A stretch of DNA of 64,000 nt from Streptomyces sp. ICBB 8177 (lineage in GTDB: Bacteria; Actinomycetota; Actinomycetes; Streptomycetales; Streptomycetaceae): the NCBI RefSeq assembly GCF_003144095.1, contig NZ_NSKH01000004.1, positions 290,727-354,726 of the forward strand, given 5' to 3'. Below are positions 8,953-16,248 of the stretch, in pieces. Position numbers and translations under genes: made by a program. The notes beneath the pieces are model-generated. The model was not told the DNA's origin, did no database searches, and saw only the letters and a program-made list of their open reading frames with translations. Every line of letters begins with the position of its first letter. The stretch's first letter is position 1.

Positions 8953-9467
8953 CAGTGCAGGACGAGGCGGCATCGGACCGGGTCTTCGACCGGCTGGTGG
9001 CGCTGCTGGACCGCAACGGCGCCGCGTACGAGGTGATCGAGCACGAGCCGGAGGGGCGTACCGACGTGGTCAGCCGATTGCGCGGCAACGCGCTGTCGCA
9101 GGCGGCCAAGTGCGTGGTGGCACGTGTGAAGGTGACCAAGAAGACCTCGCACTACGTGCTGGCCGTGGTGCCCGGGGACCGCAGGGTCGACCTGGGCCGG
9201 ATCCGCGAGTTGTGGCAGGCCAAGCACGTCTCGTTCGTGGAACAGGAGACCGCCGAGCGGCTGTCGGGCTCGGTGAGCGGCTCCATCGTGCCGTTCTCGT
9301 TCGACCCGGCGGCGCTGGAACTGGTCGTCGACCCCGCGCTGCTGGAGCACCCGCGGATGTTCTTCAACGCCGGTGAGCTGCACCTGTCGCTGTCCCTCGA
9401 CACCGGGGACTACGTGAAGGCGGCCTCCCCGCGGGTGGAGCGCATCGCCGAGGAAGCGGCGGCCTGA
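8949..9467 (+). CDS. YbaK/ProXp-type aminoacyl-tRNA deacylase-like protein
   Basis: A 172-residue single-domain protein of the YbaK/EbsC/ProRS-INS fold, with the diagnostic lysine strand AAKCVVARVK near residue 48 and a Gly/Ser turn GSVSGSIVPF near 108. Relatives hydrolyse mischarged tRNAs such as Ala- or Cys-tRNAPro. The ATG at 8949 overlaps the oxygenase stop (ATGA); an ATG at 8943 is also in frame. As the last gene of a biosynthetic cassette it could protect the producer from a proteinogenic-amino-acid mimic by clearing misacylated tRNA; that role is inference. A strong hairpin follows at once. Confidence 0.8.
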   Translation: MTVQDEAASDRVFDRLVALLDRNGAAYEVIEHEPEGRTDVVSRLRGNALSQAAKCVVARVKVTKKTSHYVLAVVPGDRRVDLGRIRELWQAKHVSFVEQETAERLSGSVSGSIVPFSFDPAALELVVDPALLEHPRMFFNAGELHLSLSLDTGDYVKAASPRVERIAEEAAA

Positions 9468-9485
9468 CTCGCGGAACGCGTCGTG

Positions 9486-9522
9486 AGCGGGGCCGTGCCG
9501 TGGTGAACGGCGCGGCCCCGCT
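9486..9522. terminator. Hairpin terminator closing the cassette and the opposite nitrilase operon
   Basis: AGCGGGGCCG (9486-9495) pairs perfectly with 9513-9522. A second inner stem (9497-9500 with 9508-9511) extends it to about 14 bp with one mismatch. It lies between convergent genes and would stop transcription from both sides. Confidence 0.8.
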
Positions 9523-9540
9523 GGCGTCGGCCGGCTTCGG

Positions 9541-10473
9541 CTACGGCACGGCCGGGCGCGCCGCGGGCTTGGCGCGGTCGTCCACGAGGAGGCTGAAGAC
9601 GTCAGGCCTCGCGTAGTGGCCGGTGGCGTCGAAGTCGAAGCGCGCGCGAGCGAGTTCGGCCAAGTCCAGCTCGGCGGTCAGGACGCCCTCGCCGTCCCGC
9701 AAGGGCCCGGCCAGCACCTCGCCCAGCGGTGAGACGATGACGCTGCCGCCGTCGATCAGCACCGTGCCCGGGTCGTCGCCCTGCACGGGATGGACGTCAC
9801 CGGGCAGGTCGGAGCGCAGCAGGTACTGGCAGGCGCTGAGCACGAAGCAGCGGCCCTCGAGCGCCACGTGGGTCATCGTGGCCTGCCACACGGCGCGGTC
9901 GTCGACCGTGGGGGCGCACCACAGGTCGACGCCCTTGGCGTACATCGCCGTGCGGAACATCGGCATGTAGTTCTCCCAGCAGATCGCCGCGCCGAGCCGG
10001 ACGTCGCCGGTGTCGACCGAGGGCATGGTGGAGCCGTCGCCGAAGCCCCAGATCAGCCGTTCCGCACCGGTCGGCATGAGCTTGCGGTGTTTGCCCAGGA
10101 GGGTGCCGTCGCGGCCGAGGAAGAGCGCGGTGCAGTACAGCGTGGCGCCGCCGCGCTCGACGGCCCCGACGACCAGGTGGATGCCCAACTCGGCGGCAAG
10201 ATCGCCCAGTTCGGCGGTCTGCGGGCCGGGCACGTCGATCGCGGCGTCGTAGTAGCGGCGGTACTCCTCCCGGCCGGGCGCCGAGCGGGCGCCCACGGTG
10301 ACGCCGAAGTCCAGGCCCTTGGGGTAGCCGCCGAGGAAGGCCTCCGGCAGGACGACGACCCGGGCCCCCGCGGCGGCCGCCTCCCGGACCAGTTCGCGGG
10401 CCTTGGCGAGACTGCGCGCGGTGTCGAACAGGTGGGAGCCGGCCTGGACGACGGCGGCGGTCAGCCGGGTCAT
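9541..10473 (-). CDS. Nitrilase
   Basis: A 310-residue carbon-nitrogen hydrolase. The Glu-Lys-Cys triad is visible: E44 in LPEAFLGGYPKG, K131 in GKHRKLMPT, and C165 in AICWENYMP. The GGYPKG segment and the CWEN nucleophile elbow point to true nitrilases (nitrile to acid plus ammonia) rather than amidases. The enzyme is cytosolic and probably oligomeric. The ATG overlaps the stop of the upstream ketopantoate-reductase-like gene by 4 nt, so the two are translated together. The natural nitrile is unknown. Confidence 0.9.
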   Translation of the reverse strand: MTRLTAAVVQAGSHLFDTARSLAKARELVREAAAAGARVVVLPEAFLGGYPKGLDFGVTVGARSAPGREEYRRYYDAAIDVPGPQTAELGDLAAELGIHLVVGAVERGGATLYCTALFLGRDGTLLGKHRKLMPTGAERLIWGFGDGSTMPSVDTGDVRLGAAICWENYMPMFRTAMYAKGVDLWCAPTVDDRAVWQATMTHVALEGRCFVLSACQYLLRSDLPGDVHPVQGDDPGTVLIDGGSVIVSPLGEVLAGPLRDGEGVLTAELDLAELARARFDFDATGHYARPDVFSLLVDDRAKPAARPAVP

Positions 10474-11363
10474 CCGCGTCCCCGCAGCGCTTCGACCAGG
10501 GCGGTCGTGTCGGGTACCGGGACGCCGTGCCGCTCGGCCGCGCGCAGCACGGCGCCGCCGATCGCGTCGAGTTCGGTGGGGCGTCCCGCCTCGACGTCAC
10601 GCTGCATCGAGGACTTCATGGTCTCGGGCACGCTGTCGAAGAACGCGACGACGGCGTCGGTGGTGACGGTGGCCCCCGCAGCCCGCGCCACAGCGGTCAC
10701 CTCCTCGACGACGCCGAGCATCCGCTGCCGGTGCGTCGTGCGGACCTCGCCGACCGGCGTGCCGAAGTACGTGGTGAGCAGGGCGAACGGAGCGAGTACG
10801 GCCAGTTTGTCCCACAGTGCGGCCTTCTCGTCGCCGCCGATCACGACTTCGGCGCCGCCGCCGCGCAACGACTCGGCCAGCTCCGTCAGCGCGGCGGGCT
10901 CCGGAGTCGCGCAGGCGAGCCGCAGCGCGGTGAAGGGGGTGCCGTGCTCGATGACGCCCGGGGCGGTACGGGTCGACTCCACGCGGATCGTGGCACCGAC
11001 CACATGGGCTCCGGGGTGGCGCTCGCGCAGGAGGTCCATGTGCTCGACGCCGTTGAGCAGCGGGACGATCACCGTGTCCGGGCCCACCAGTGCGGGCGGG
11101 ACGCGCTCCATCGCGCTCGCCAGGGCGGTCTGCTTCACGGTGACCAGGACGACGTCCGGCGTCCCGCGCAGCACGGTGTCCGCCTCGACGGGCGTGGTGA
11201 AGTCCCCGTGCGCCGCGCTGTGCACGGTGATGCCGTCCTTGCGCAGCGCCTCGGCCGTGTCGTCACCGGCCAGGCACACCACCCGGTGCCCGGCCCGGGC
11301 CAGCAGGCCCGCCAGCAATCCCCCGACCCCGCCCGGGCCGAGCACCGCCACTGTCGCTGCCAC
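10470..11363 (-). CDS. Ketopantoate reductase-family oxidoreductase (ApbA/PanE-like)
   Basis: About 297 residues with an N-terminal Rossmann motif GPGGVGG, the NADPH-domain phrase LVTVKQTALASA, the LNGVEHMDLL segment and a helical C-terminal domain with KAALWDKLAVLAP, as in PanE. PanE reduces 2-dehydropantoate to pantoate with NADPH. The GTG at 11363 has AGGAGGG 7-8 nt upstream. The pairing with a nitrilase, away from any panBC genes, suggests a catabolic or specialised reduction of a ketopantoate-like acid rather than housekeeping pantothenate synthesis. Confidence 0.8.
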   Translation of the reverse strand: MAATVAVLGPGGVGGLLAGLLARAGHRVVCLAGDDTAEALRKDGITVHSAAHGDFTTPVEADTVLRGTPDVVLVTVKQTALASAMERVPPALVGPDTVIVPLLNGVEHMDLLRERHPGAHVVGATIRVESTRTAPGVIEHGTPFTALRLACATPEPAALTELAESLRGGGAEVVIGGDEKAALWDKLAVLAPFALLTTYFGTPVGEVRTTHRQRMLGVVEEVTAVARAAGATVTTDAVVAFFDSVPETMKSSMQRDVEAGRPTELDAIGGAVLRAAERHGVPVPDTTALVEALRGRG

Positions 11364-11498
11364 CGTGTGTCCCTCCTGGGCTTCGCGGTCCTCCGTTCGG
11401 GCCCGCCGACGCCCCACCCTGCCACAACGCGGGGGCCCGGGTGGGGCGTTGGCGGATCATGGTCCGGTCGTTCGGGATCGGACCGTGGTGCGGTCGTT

Positions 11499-12857
11499 TC
11501 AGGGGCGGTGGGCCAGGGCGTGTACCAGGACCGCCGCGTCCACCGTGCCGAGACCGGTGGCCTGGTCGTAGCCGCGGGTGGCGGGGAATCCCGCGCTCCC
11601 GGTGCGCCCGGTGGTGACGTCCACCAGTCCGCTGTGGGCACGGCCCTGGAGCCGGTAGAGGTCGTCGTCGATCTGGCCGAGGCGGTGGCCTGCGGCCTGG
11701 TCGGCGAGCGCCACCACGGCGGCGAAGAGCGGGGACGCCTCGCTGGTGCCCGCGCCGTCGGCGGTCCAGCCGACGTTGGCGGGGTCGAAGCTGGAGTACA
11801 TCCACATCGCGCCGTCGGTGGAGGCTGCCATGCTGATGTCAGGTGTCCCGCGGTGGGTGCCGACGACCGCGCGGACCGGGTCCTGGTAGGAGGGACGGGC
11901 GAAGACCTTGGACCGCTCGCCGCCACTGCCCGACCATGCGCTGTCCGGCGCGGTGCGTCGGCCCTGGTCGTTCAGGTGCAGTTCGGTGCCGCCGATCGCG
12001 GTGACCAGCGGGTCGCCGGCGGGCCAGGCCGCGTCGAGGCGCTTGGCGTCGCCGCCGCCGTCGCCGGAGCTGGCGGTGAGGGTGACGCCGTGCCGGGCGG
12101 CGTTGACGAACGCGTACCGCTGGGAGGTCAGCGCGGCGTAGTCGCCCTGGCTGAAGCCGGGGAACTGCGCCTCGCTGGTGGCCCAGCTCATCGAGACGAC
12201 GTCACCGGTCCCCTGGTCGACCAGGTGGTTGATCGCGCTCATCATCTCCGGCACGCCGACGTCGCCCTCGGTCTCGGAGACCGCGGTCTCCACCAGCACG
12301 ATGCGGGCGCCGGGCGCGACGGCGTGGGCGGCCTCCACGTCGAGGGTGGTCTCGCCGGCCCAGCCGGTCATGTCGGAGTTCTTGGGGTCGAACTTCGGCA
12401 CGTCGCCCCACTTGACCACGTCGACCGTGGTGTTGGGCAGGCCCCACTGGTGGTCGAAGACGTCGAGGTCGTGCTGGATGGTCGGGGAGCCGTACGAGTC
12501 GGCGATCACGATGGTCCGGCCCCGGCCGGTGATCCCCTGCTTGTAGAGGGGGTCGAGGTCGTAGGCGGTGCGGTACTGAAGAGGGGAGTAGCAGCCCCGG
12601 GCGATCTGCTTGCGGCACTGGCTGGTGCTGACCGGCGCGGTGAACACCGGGTCGGAGTCCGCGGCGGAGGACGCCACGACCGCCGAGGGGTTCCGCACGG
12701 GGTGCGCGCCACCGGCGCCCGCGTGCGGCACGGGGGCGGGTGCCGTGGCGGCGCCCGCCTCGGCGGCCGGGAACAGACCCAGCGCGGCGCACAGCACGCC
12801 TGCCGCCATCAGCGGCAGGGATCTACCTCGTGAGGCCAGGTTCATGACAATCCCCAC
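11499..12857 (-). CDS. Secreted S53 (sedolisin) family serine peptidase
   Basis: A 452-residue secreted endopeptidase. After a signal peptide (residues 5-37) there is only a ~60-residue linker and not the large pro-kumamolisin domain. Sedolisin catalytic residues are visible: E169 and D173 in GETTLDVEAAH, D266 in SSGDGGGD for the oxyanion hole, and S372 in GTSEASP. The family usually cleaves proteins at acidic pH. The start is either GTG 12857 or ATG 12845; GAGAGGA lies just upstream of both. Streptomycetes often carry several such short sedolisins. The gene stands alone. Confidence 0.9.
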   Translation of the reverse strand: MGIVMNLASRGRSLPLMAAGVLCAALGLFPAAEAGAATAPAPVPHAGAGGAHPVRNPSAVVASSAADSDPVFTAPVSTSQCRKQIARGCYSPLQYRTAYDLDPLYKQGITGRGRTIVIADSYGSPTIQHDLDVFDHQWGLPNTTVDVVKWGDVPKFDPKNSDMTGWAGETTLDVEAAHAVAPGARIVLVETAVSETEGDVGVPEMMSAINHLVDQGTGDVVSMSWATSEAQFPGFSQGDYAALTSQRYAFVNAARHGVTLTASSGDGGGDAKRLDAAWPAGDPLVTAIGGTELHLNDQGRRTAPDSAWSGSGGERSKVFARPSYQDPVRAVVGTHRGTPDISMAASTDGAMWMYSSFDPANVGWTADGAGTSEASPLFAAVVALADQAAGHRLGQIDDDLYRLQGRAHSGLVDVTTGRTGSAGFPATRGYDQATGLGTVDAAVLVHALAHRP

Positions 12858-12975
12858 ATTCCTCTCAACGGACGAACGACTCGATCACCGGCCGCCTCAT
12901 CGCATCACATCCGCCACCGCCGCACCCGCCGCAATTCCGTCAACTTCCTCCGCACACACTCGATAGGCTCAGCTC

Positions 12976-13416
12976 GTGACCACGCCCTGGAACCCCGCCA
13001 CGGCGGGCGTACTGCCGCTGCCGTCAGGACGGCTGGTCCGCGGGCGGGGCCTGCGCCGACCGCCGCCCGAAGGCCCTTCGCCCACGTTCGGTCTGTATCT
13101 CCTGGGGCACGAGCCACCCGCCACGGCGTGGGAGTCCCGCTGGATCAGATGGCCGGATTTCCGGTTGCCCTCCGACCGCGCGGCGGCCTCGCAAGCGCTG
13201 CGCGAGGCATGGGAGCGGGCCGTGACGGACCGCGTGGAGGTCGCCTGCGGCGGCGGACGGGGCCGCACCGGCACCGCGCTGGCCTGCCTCGCGATCCTGG
13301 ACGGCGTACCGGCTCAGTGCGCGGTGGCGTACGTGCGGTCCCACTACTCCCGCCGCGCGGTCGAGACTCCGTGGCAGCGGCGGTACGTCGCGCGCTTCGG
13401 CGGAATCCCGACGTGA
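12976..13416 (+). CDS. Small CX5R phosphatase-like protein (tyrosine/dual-specificity fold)
   Basis: A 146-residue cytoplasmic protein with a WPD-type loop (WPDFRLP, Asp61 as likely general acid) and a P-loop C91-GGGRG-R97-T. The usual His before the catalytic Cys is Ala here (VEVACGGG). Such short CX5R proteins are widespread in actinobacteria, annotated as protein-tyrosine phosphatases, and mostly untested. The GTG start at 12976 is the first good one after the divergent sedolisin gene. It overlaps the downstream ltrA-like gene by GTGA, so the two are co-translated. Confidence 0.75.
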   Translation: MTTPWNPATAGVLPLPSGRLVRGRGLRRPPPEGPSPTFGLYLLGHEPPATAWESRWIRWPDFRLPSDRAAASQALREAWERAVTDRVEVACGGGRGRTGTALACLAILDGVPAQCAVAYVRSHYSRRAVETPWQRRYVARFGGIPT

Positions 13417-14570
13417 CGGCGCCCACGGTGCCGGCCGCCCCCGCGCAGAGCGTGCGACCGCTCGAGCTCTTCTTCGACCTCGTCTTCGTCTTCGCGATCA
13501 CCCAGATCGCCTCGACGCTCGCCGTGCGCCCGACCGGTCAGGGCCTGGCCAGGGTCACGGTGCTGCTCGCCATCACCTGGTGGATGTACGGCGGCTACGC
13601 CTGGCTCACCAACTCCCTCGACCTGGAACGCACCCGGCCCAGGCTGCTGCTGCTCACCGGCATGGCCGCGTTCTTCGTGATGTCCCTCGCGGTCCCGCGC
13701 GCGTTCGCACCCGGCCCCTGGGGCCTGGTCCTGGCGCTGGCCTACCTGGCCGTCGTCACGATCCACACCGTCGGCTTCCTGGGCACCTCGGGACGGCTCG
13801 GGATCTCCCGGCTCGGGCCGCTCAACGCGGCGAGCGCGCTGATCGTGGTGGCGGCGGGTGCCGGGCCCGTGCCGCAGCGGGTGTGGCTGCTCGGCGCCGC
13901 GTGCGTGTTGCAGGTGGTCTCCCCCTTCATCGCGGGCATCGGCGGGTTCACCGTCGGCGTGGGGCACTTCGTGGAACGGCACGGACTCGCCGTGATCATC
14001 CTGCTCGGCGAGTCCATCGCCGAGGTGGGCTCCGCGGCCACCTCCTCCGACCGGCTGCCGCCGGTGCTGCTGGGCTCCCTGCTCGCCCTGGCGCTGAGCG
14101 CCGCGATGTGGTGGCTGTACTTCGATCGCGAGGAACGCGACAGCGAACGGCTGCTGGAAGCGGTCCCGCCCAAGCGTCGCCCCCGGACGGCGCTGTACTC
14201 CTTCGGCTACGCGTACCTCGTGATGATCCTCGGCGTCGTCGTCGCCTCCGTCGGCATGCAGAAGGCCATCGACTCCTTCGGCGTGCCGTCGCACGGGCTC
14301 GCCGCGTGGTTCGTCCCGCTCGGGCTCGCGCTCTACCTTCTGGGCCTGGGCTGCTTCCGCCGCACGCTCTCGGACGGCTGGCCGGTGAGTCGCCTGCTGG
14401 GCGCGGCGGCGGTCTGCCTGGCGGGGCCGGCCGCCCTGTGGGGCGCGGGCTGGGCCGCCCTGGCGCTCGCCGCCGCGGTCCTGGTGTGCCTGTTGCTGGC
14501 CGACGCACGGACGGCGGGCCCGTCAGCAGCCGTCCCCAACCCCGGCAAGATGCCCGATTTGACCCAGTAA
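13413..14570 (+). CDS. Low-temperature-requirement A (LtrA) family membrane protein
   Basis: A 385-residue protein with roughly ten membrane segments and the LtrA signature RPLELFFDLVFVFAITQIA near the N-terminus plus HFVERHGLAVIILLGESIAE in the middle. LtrA was named from a Listeria mutant unable to grow in the cold; the molecular function is not known. GTG 13413 overlaps the phosphatase stop (GTGA), indicating coupling. The C-terminal tail is short and polar. No regulator is visible. Confidence 0.85.
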   Translation: MTAPTVPAAPAQSVRPLELFFDLVFVFAITQIASTLAVRPTGQGLARVTVLLAITWWMYGGYAWLTNSLDLERTRPRLLLLTGMAAFFVMSLAVPRAFAPGPWGLVLALAYLAVVTIHTVGFLGTSGRLGISRLGPLNAASALIVVAAGAGPVPQRVWLLGAACVLQVVSPFIAGIGGFTVGVGHFVERHGLAVIILLGESIAEVGSAATSSDRLPPVLLGSLLALALSAAMWWLYFDREERDSERLLEAVPPKRRPRTALYSFGYAYLVMILGVVVASVGMQKAIDSFGVPSHGLAAWFVPLGLALYLLGLGCFRRTLSDGWPVSRLLGAAAVCLAGPAALWGAGWAALALAAAVLVCLLLADARTAGPSAAVPNPGKMPDLTQ

Positions 14571-14935
14571 ACAGCGTTAAGCGGGTTTATCGGCCCTCAC
14601 CTTTCGCCACCCCGCGCGACTCCCGTGACCTTGAACATCGCGCACCCATTAGTCCGTTTCCTCCCGTCTGAGATGTGATGCCGGACATAGGACCCACGTC
14701 ACTTACGAAGGGCTTTAGTGGGCTTACCTGGCCTTGACATCTCTGGGATTCCGGCCGGGAACGACGGCATGGGAATGCCCTCACCACTAGACGGCTTAGT
14801 AATGAGGGCAATTGTCTGGCGAAATTCCGGCGGCTAAGAATGTCCCCGCCGCAGCGCCCCGCTAAACGAATTGCGGGCTCTTTTGCCGAGGGAACCGGCA
14901 ACTGCGGTCAGCCAACCCCGGAAGAGATCCGCTCC
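14571..14935 (+). promoter_or_regulatory. Long AT-richer leader/promoter region of the LysM wall-hydrolase gene
   Basis: These 365 bp are clearly less GC-rich than the neighbours. A good sigma-70-like promoter is TTGTCT (14812-14817), 17-nt spacer, TAAGAAT (14835-14841). The implied ~90-nt leader can fold: CCCGC/GCGGG at about 14862-14882, and a CTCTT...AAGAG closing stem ending just before the ATG, enclosing GCCG-AGGGAAC-CGGC. Streptomycete wall-hydrolase genes often carry c-di-AMP (ydaO-type) riboswitches, but I do not see all conserved blocks, so this is only a candidate structured leader. Confidence 0.4.
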
Positions 14936-15613
14936 ATGCCCATTTCTGCCTTCAACCGCCTCTCCAGGACCCGCCTGGCCGCCGTCGGCTCCGCCGTCGC
15001 CGCCGGTGCCGTCGCCCTGACCTGCGCGGTCGGGACCGGAACGGCCGAGGCCGCGACTCCCACCCCGACCACCTACACGGTCAAGGCGGGTGACACCCTC
15101 GCCTCCATCGCGAGGCACGAGCACGTCCCCGGCGGCTGGAAGACCCTGGCCGGTGCCAACCACATCGCCAGCCCCTACCTGATCAAGCCGGGCGAGGTGC
15201 TGAAGCTCTCCGCCACCGCGAAGACCACCGCGGCGAAGCCCGGCACGATCAACGCCACCACGGTCGCCGACACCACCTCGGCCGTCAGCTACCCGAACAA
15301 CCTGGACGGGTGGATCCGCAACGCGCTGGCGATCATGCAGCAGAACGGCATCCCCGGCTCCTACGACGGCATCTACCGCAACATCATGCGTGAGTCGTCC
15401 GGCAACCCCAACGCCGTGAACAACTGGGACTCCAACGCCGCCGCGGGCACCCCGTCCGAGGGCCTGCTCCAGGTCATCCAGCCGACGTTCAACGCGTACC
15501 ACGTCCCCGGTACGTCGTGGAACCTGACGGACCCGGTCGCCAACATCACCGCGGCCTGCAACTACGCGTACCACGTGTACGGCTCGATCGACAACGTCAA
15601 CGGCCCGTACTAA
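14936..15613 (+). CDS. Secreted LysM-domain transglycosylase-like cell-wall hydrolase
   Basis: A 225-residue exported protein: signal peptide (1-40, ending GTAEAA), a LysM peptidoglycan-binding module (about 46-92, YTVKAGDTLASIAR...IKPGEVLKL), a Thr/Ala-rich linker, and a C-terminal SLT/lysozyme-like domain (about 122-225) with the likely catalytic Glu153 in IMRESSGNP and the GLLQVIQPTF strand typical of phage-tail and soluble lytic transglycosylases. It would cleave glycan strands during growth or spore resuscitation. The ATG at 14936 has GGAAGAG about 9 nt upstream. It is monocistronic, with a promoter and leader before it and a terminator after it. Confidence 0.9.
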   Translation: MPISAFNRLSRTRLAAVGSAVAAGAVALTCAVGTGTAEAATPTPTTYTVKAGDTLASIARHEHVPGGWKTLAGANHIASPYLIKPGEVLKLSATAKTTAAKPGTINATTVADTTSAVSYPNNLDGWIRNALAIMQQNGIPGSYDGIYRNIMRESSGNPNAVNNWDSNAAAGTPSEGLLQVIQPTFNAYHVPGTSWNLTDPVANITAACNYAYHVYGSIDNVNGPY

Positions 15614-15634
15614 ACCGGCCTCAGCACACGGTCG

Positions 15635-15690
15635 TCGCCGCGGCGCGGCACCCTGCCCCCTCCCCCGGGCCGGGTGCCGCGCCGCGGCGA
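15635..15690 (+). terminator. Strong hairpin terminator after the LysM hydrolase gene
   Basis: A perfect 19-bp inverted repeat (15635-15653 with 15672-15690) around a C-rich 18-nt loop, 22 nt downstream of the stop codon. Confidence 0.85.
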
Positions 15691-15747
15691 TGACGTGCCG
15701 TCAACTCCCTTGCGGGACAACGCTGTCGGGCGACAGCCGGCGGCGCC

Positions 15748-16248
15748 TTGGCGCAGCCATGGGCGCGGCCGTCGGCGGTGTCCTGGTCGGCCGGGCCGGC
15801 GTTGTGGGTCGGGCTCGGGGCGGTCGCGTTCGACATGTTGCTCGCGATCCTGCTGACCAGCGCGGTGCGGCTGCGGATCGGGCGCCGGTGGTGGAAGGGG
15901 GTGCACTGGCTGGCCTACGCGGCGTGGCCGATCGCGCTCTTCCACGCCCTGGGAACCGGCACCGACACCAGGCTGCCACTCCAGCTCGCGCTCTACGCGG
16001 TATGCCTGGCCACGGTGGTACCGGCCATCTGGTGGCGGCTGCGGCACGGTGGTCCACAGCGCTTGGCCGGCCGCGTATGGGGAGTGGTGGCAAGCCTGGC
16101 CGTCCCGTTGATGCTCGTGGCATTCGCCGCCGCCGGTCCGCTGCGCGGCGGCTGGGCCAAGCGCGCGGACTCCCTTCCCCACACGCCCGGCCAGAGCCGC
16201 ACCGCGCACTCCGTTCCGACGTCGAACGCCCAGGGAGGCGAGCAGTGA
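15748..16248 (+). pseudogene. 5'-truncated ferric-reductase-like transmembrane protein
   Basis: The frame encodes three or so hydrophobic segments (LWVGLGAVAFDMLLAILLTS, GVHWLAYAAWPIALFHALG and two later helices) that match the second half of ferric-reductase-like heme membrane proteins, including a His-containing helix. The preceding helices expected upstream are missing: the sequence before residue ~15 is unrelated and no good start or RBS is present (only TTG 15748). I read it as a remnant that lost its 5' end. Its stop overlaps the following NuoF-like gene (GTGA), so the original operon was membrane heme protein, NuoF-like protein, ferredoxin. Confidence 0.65.
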
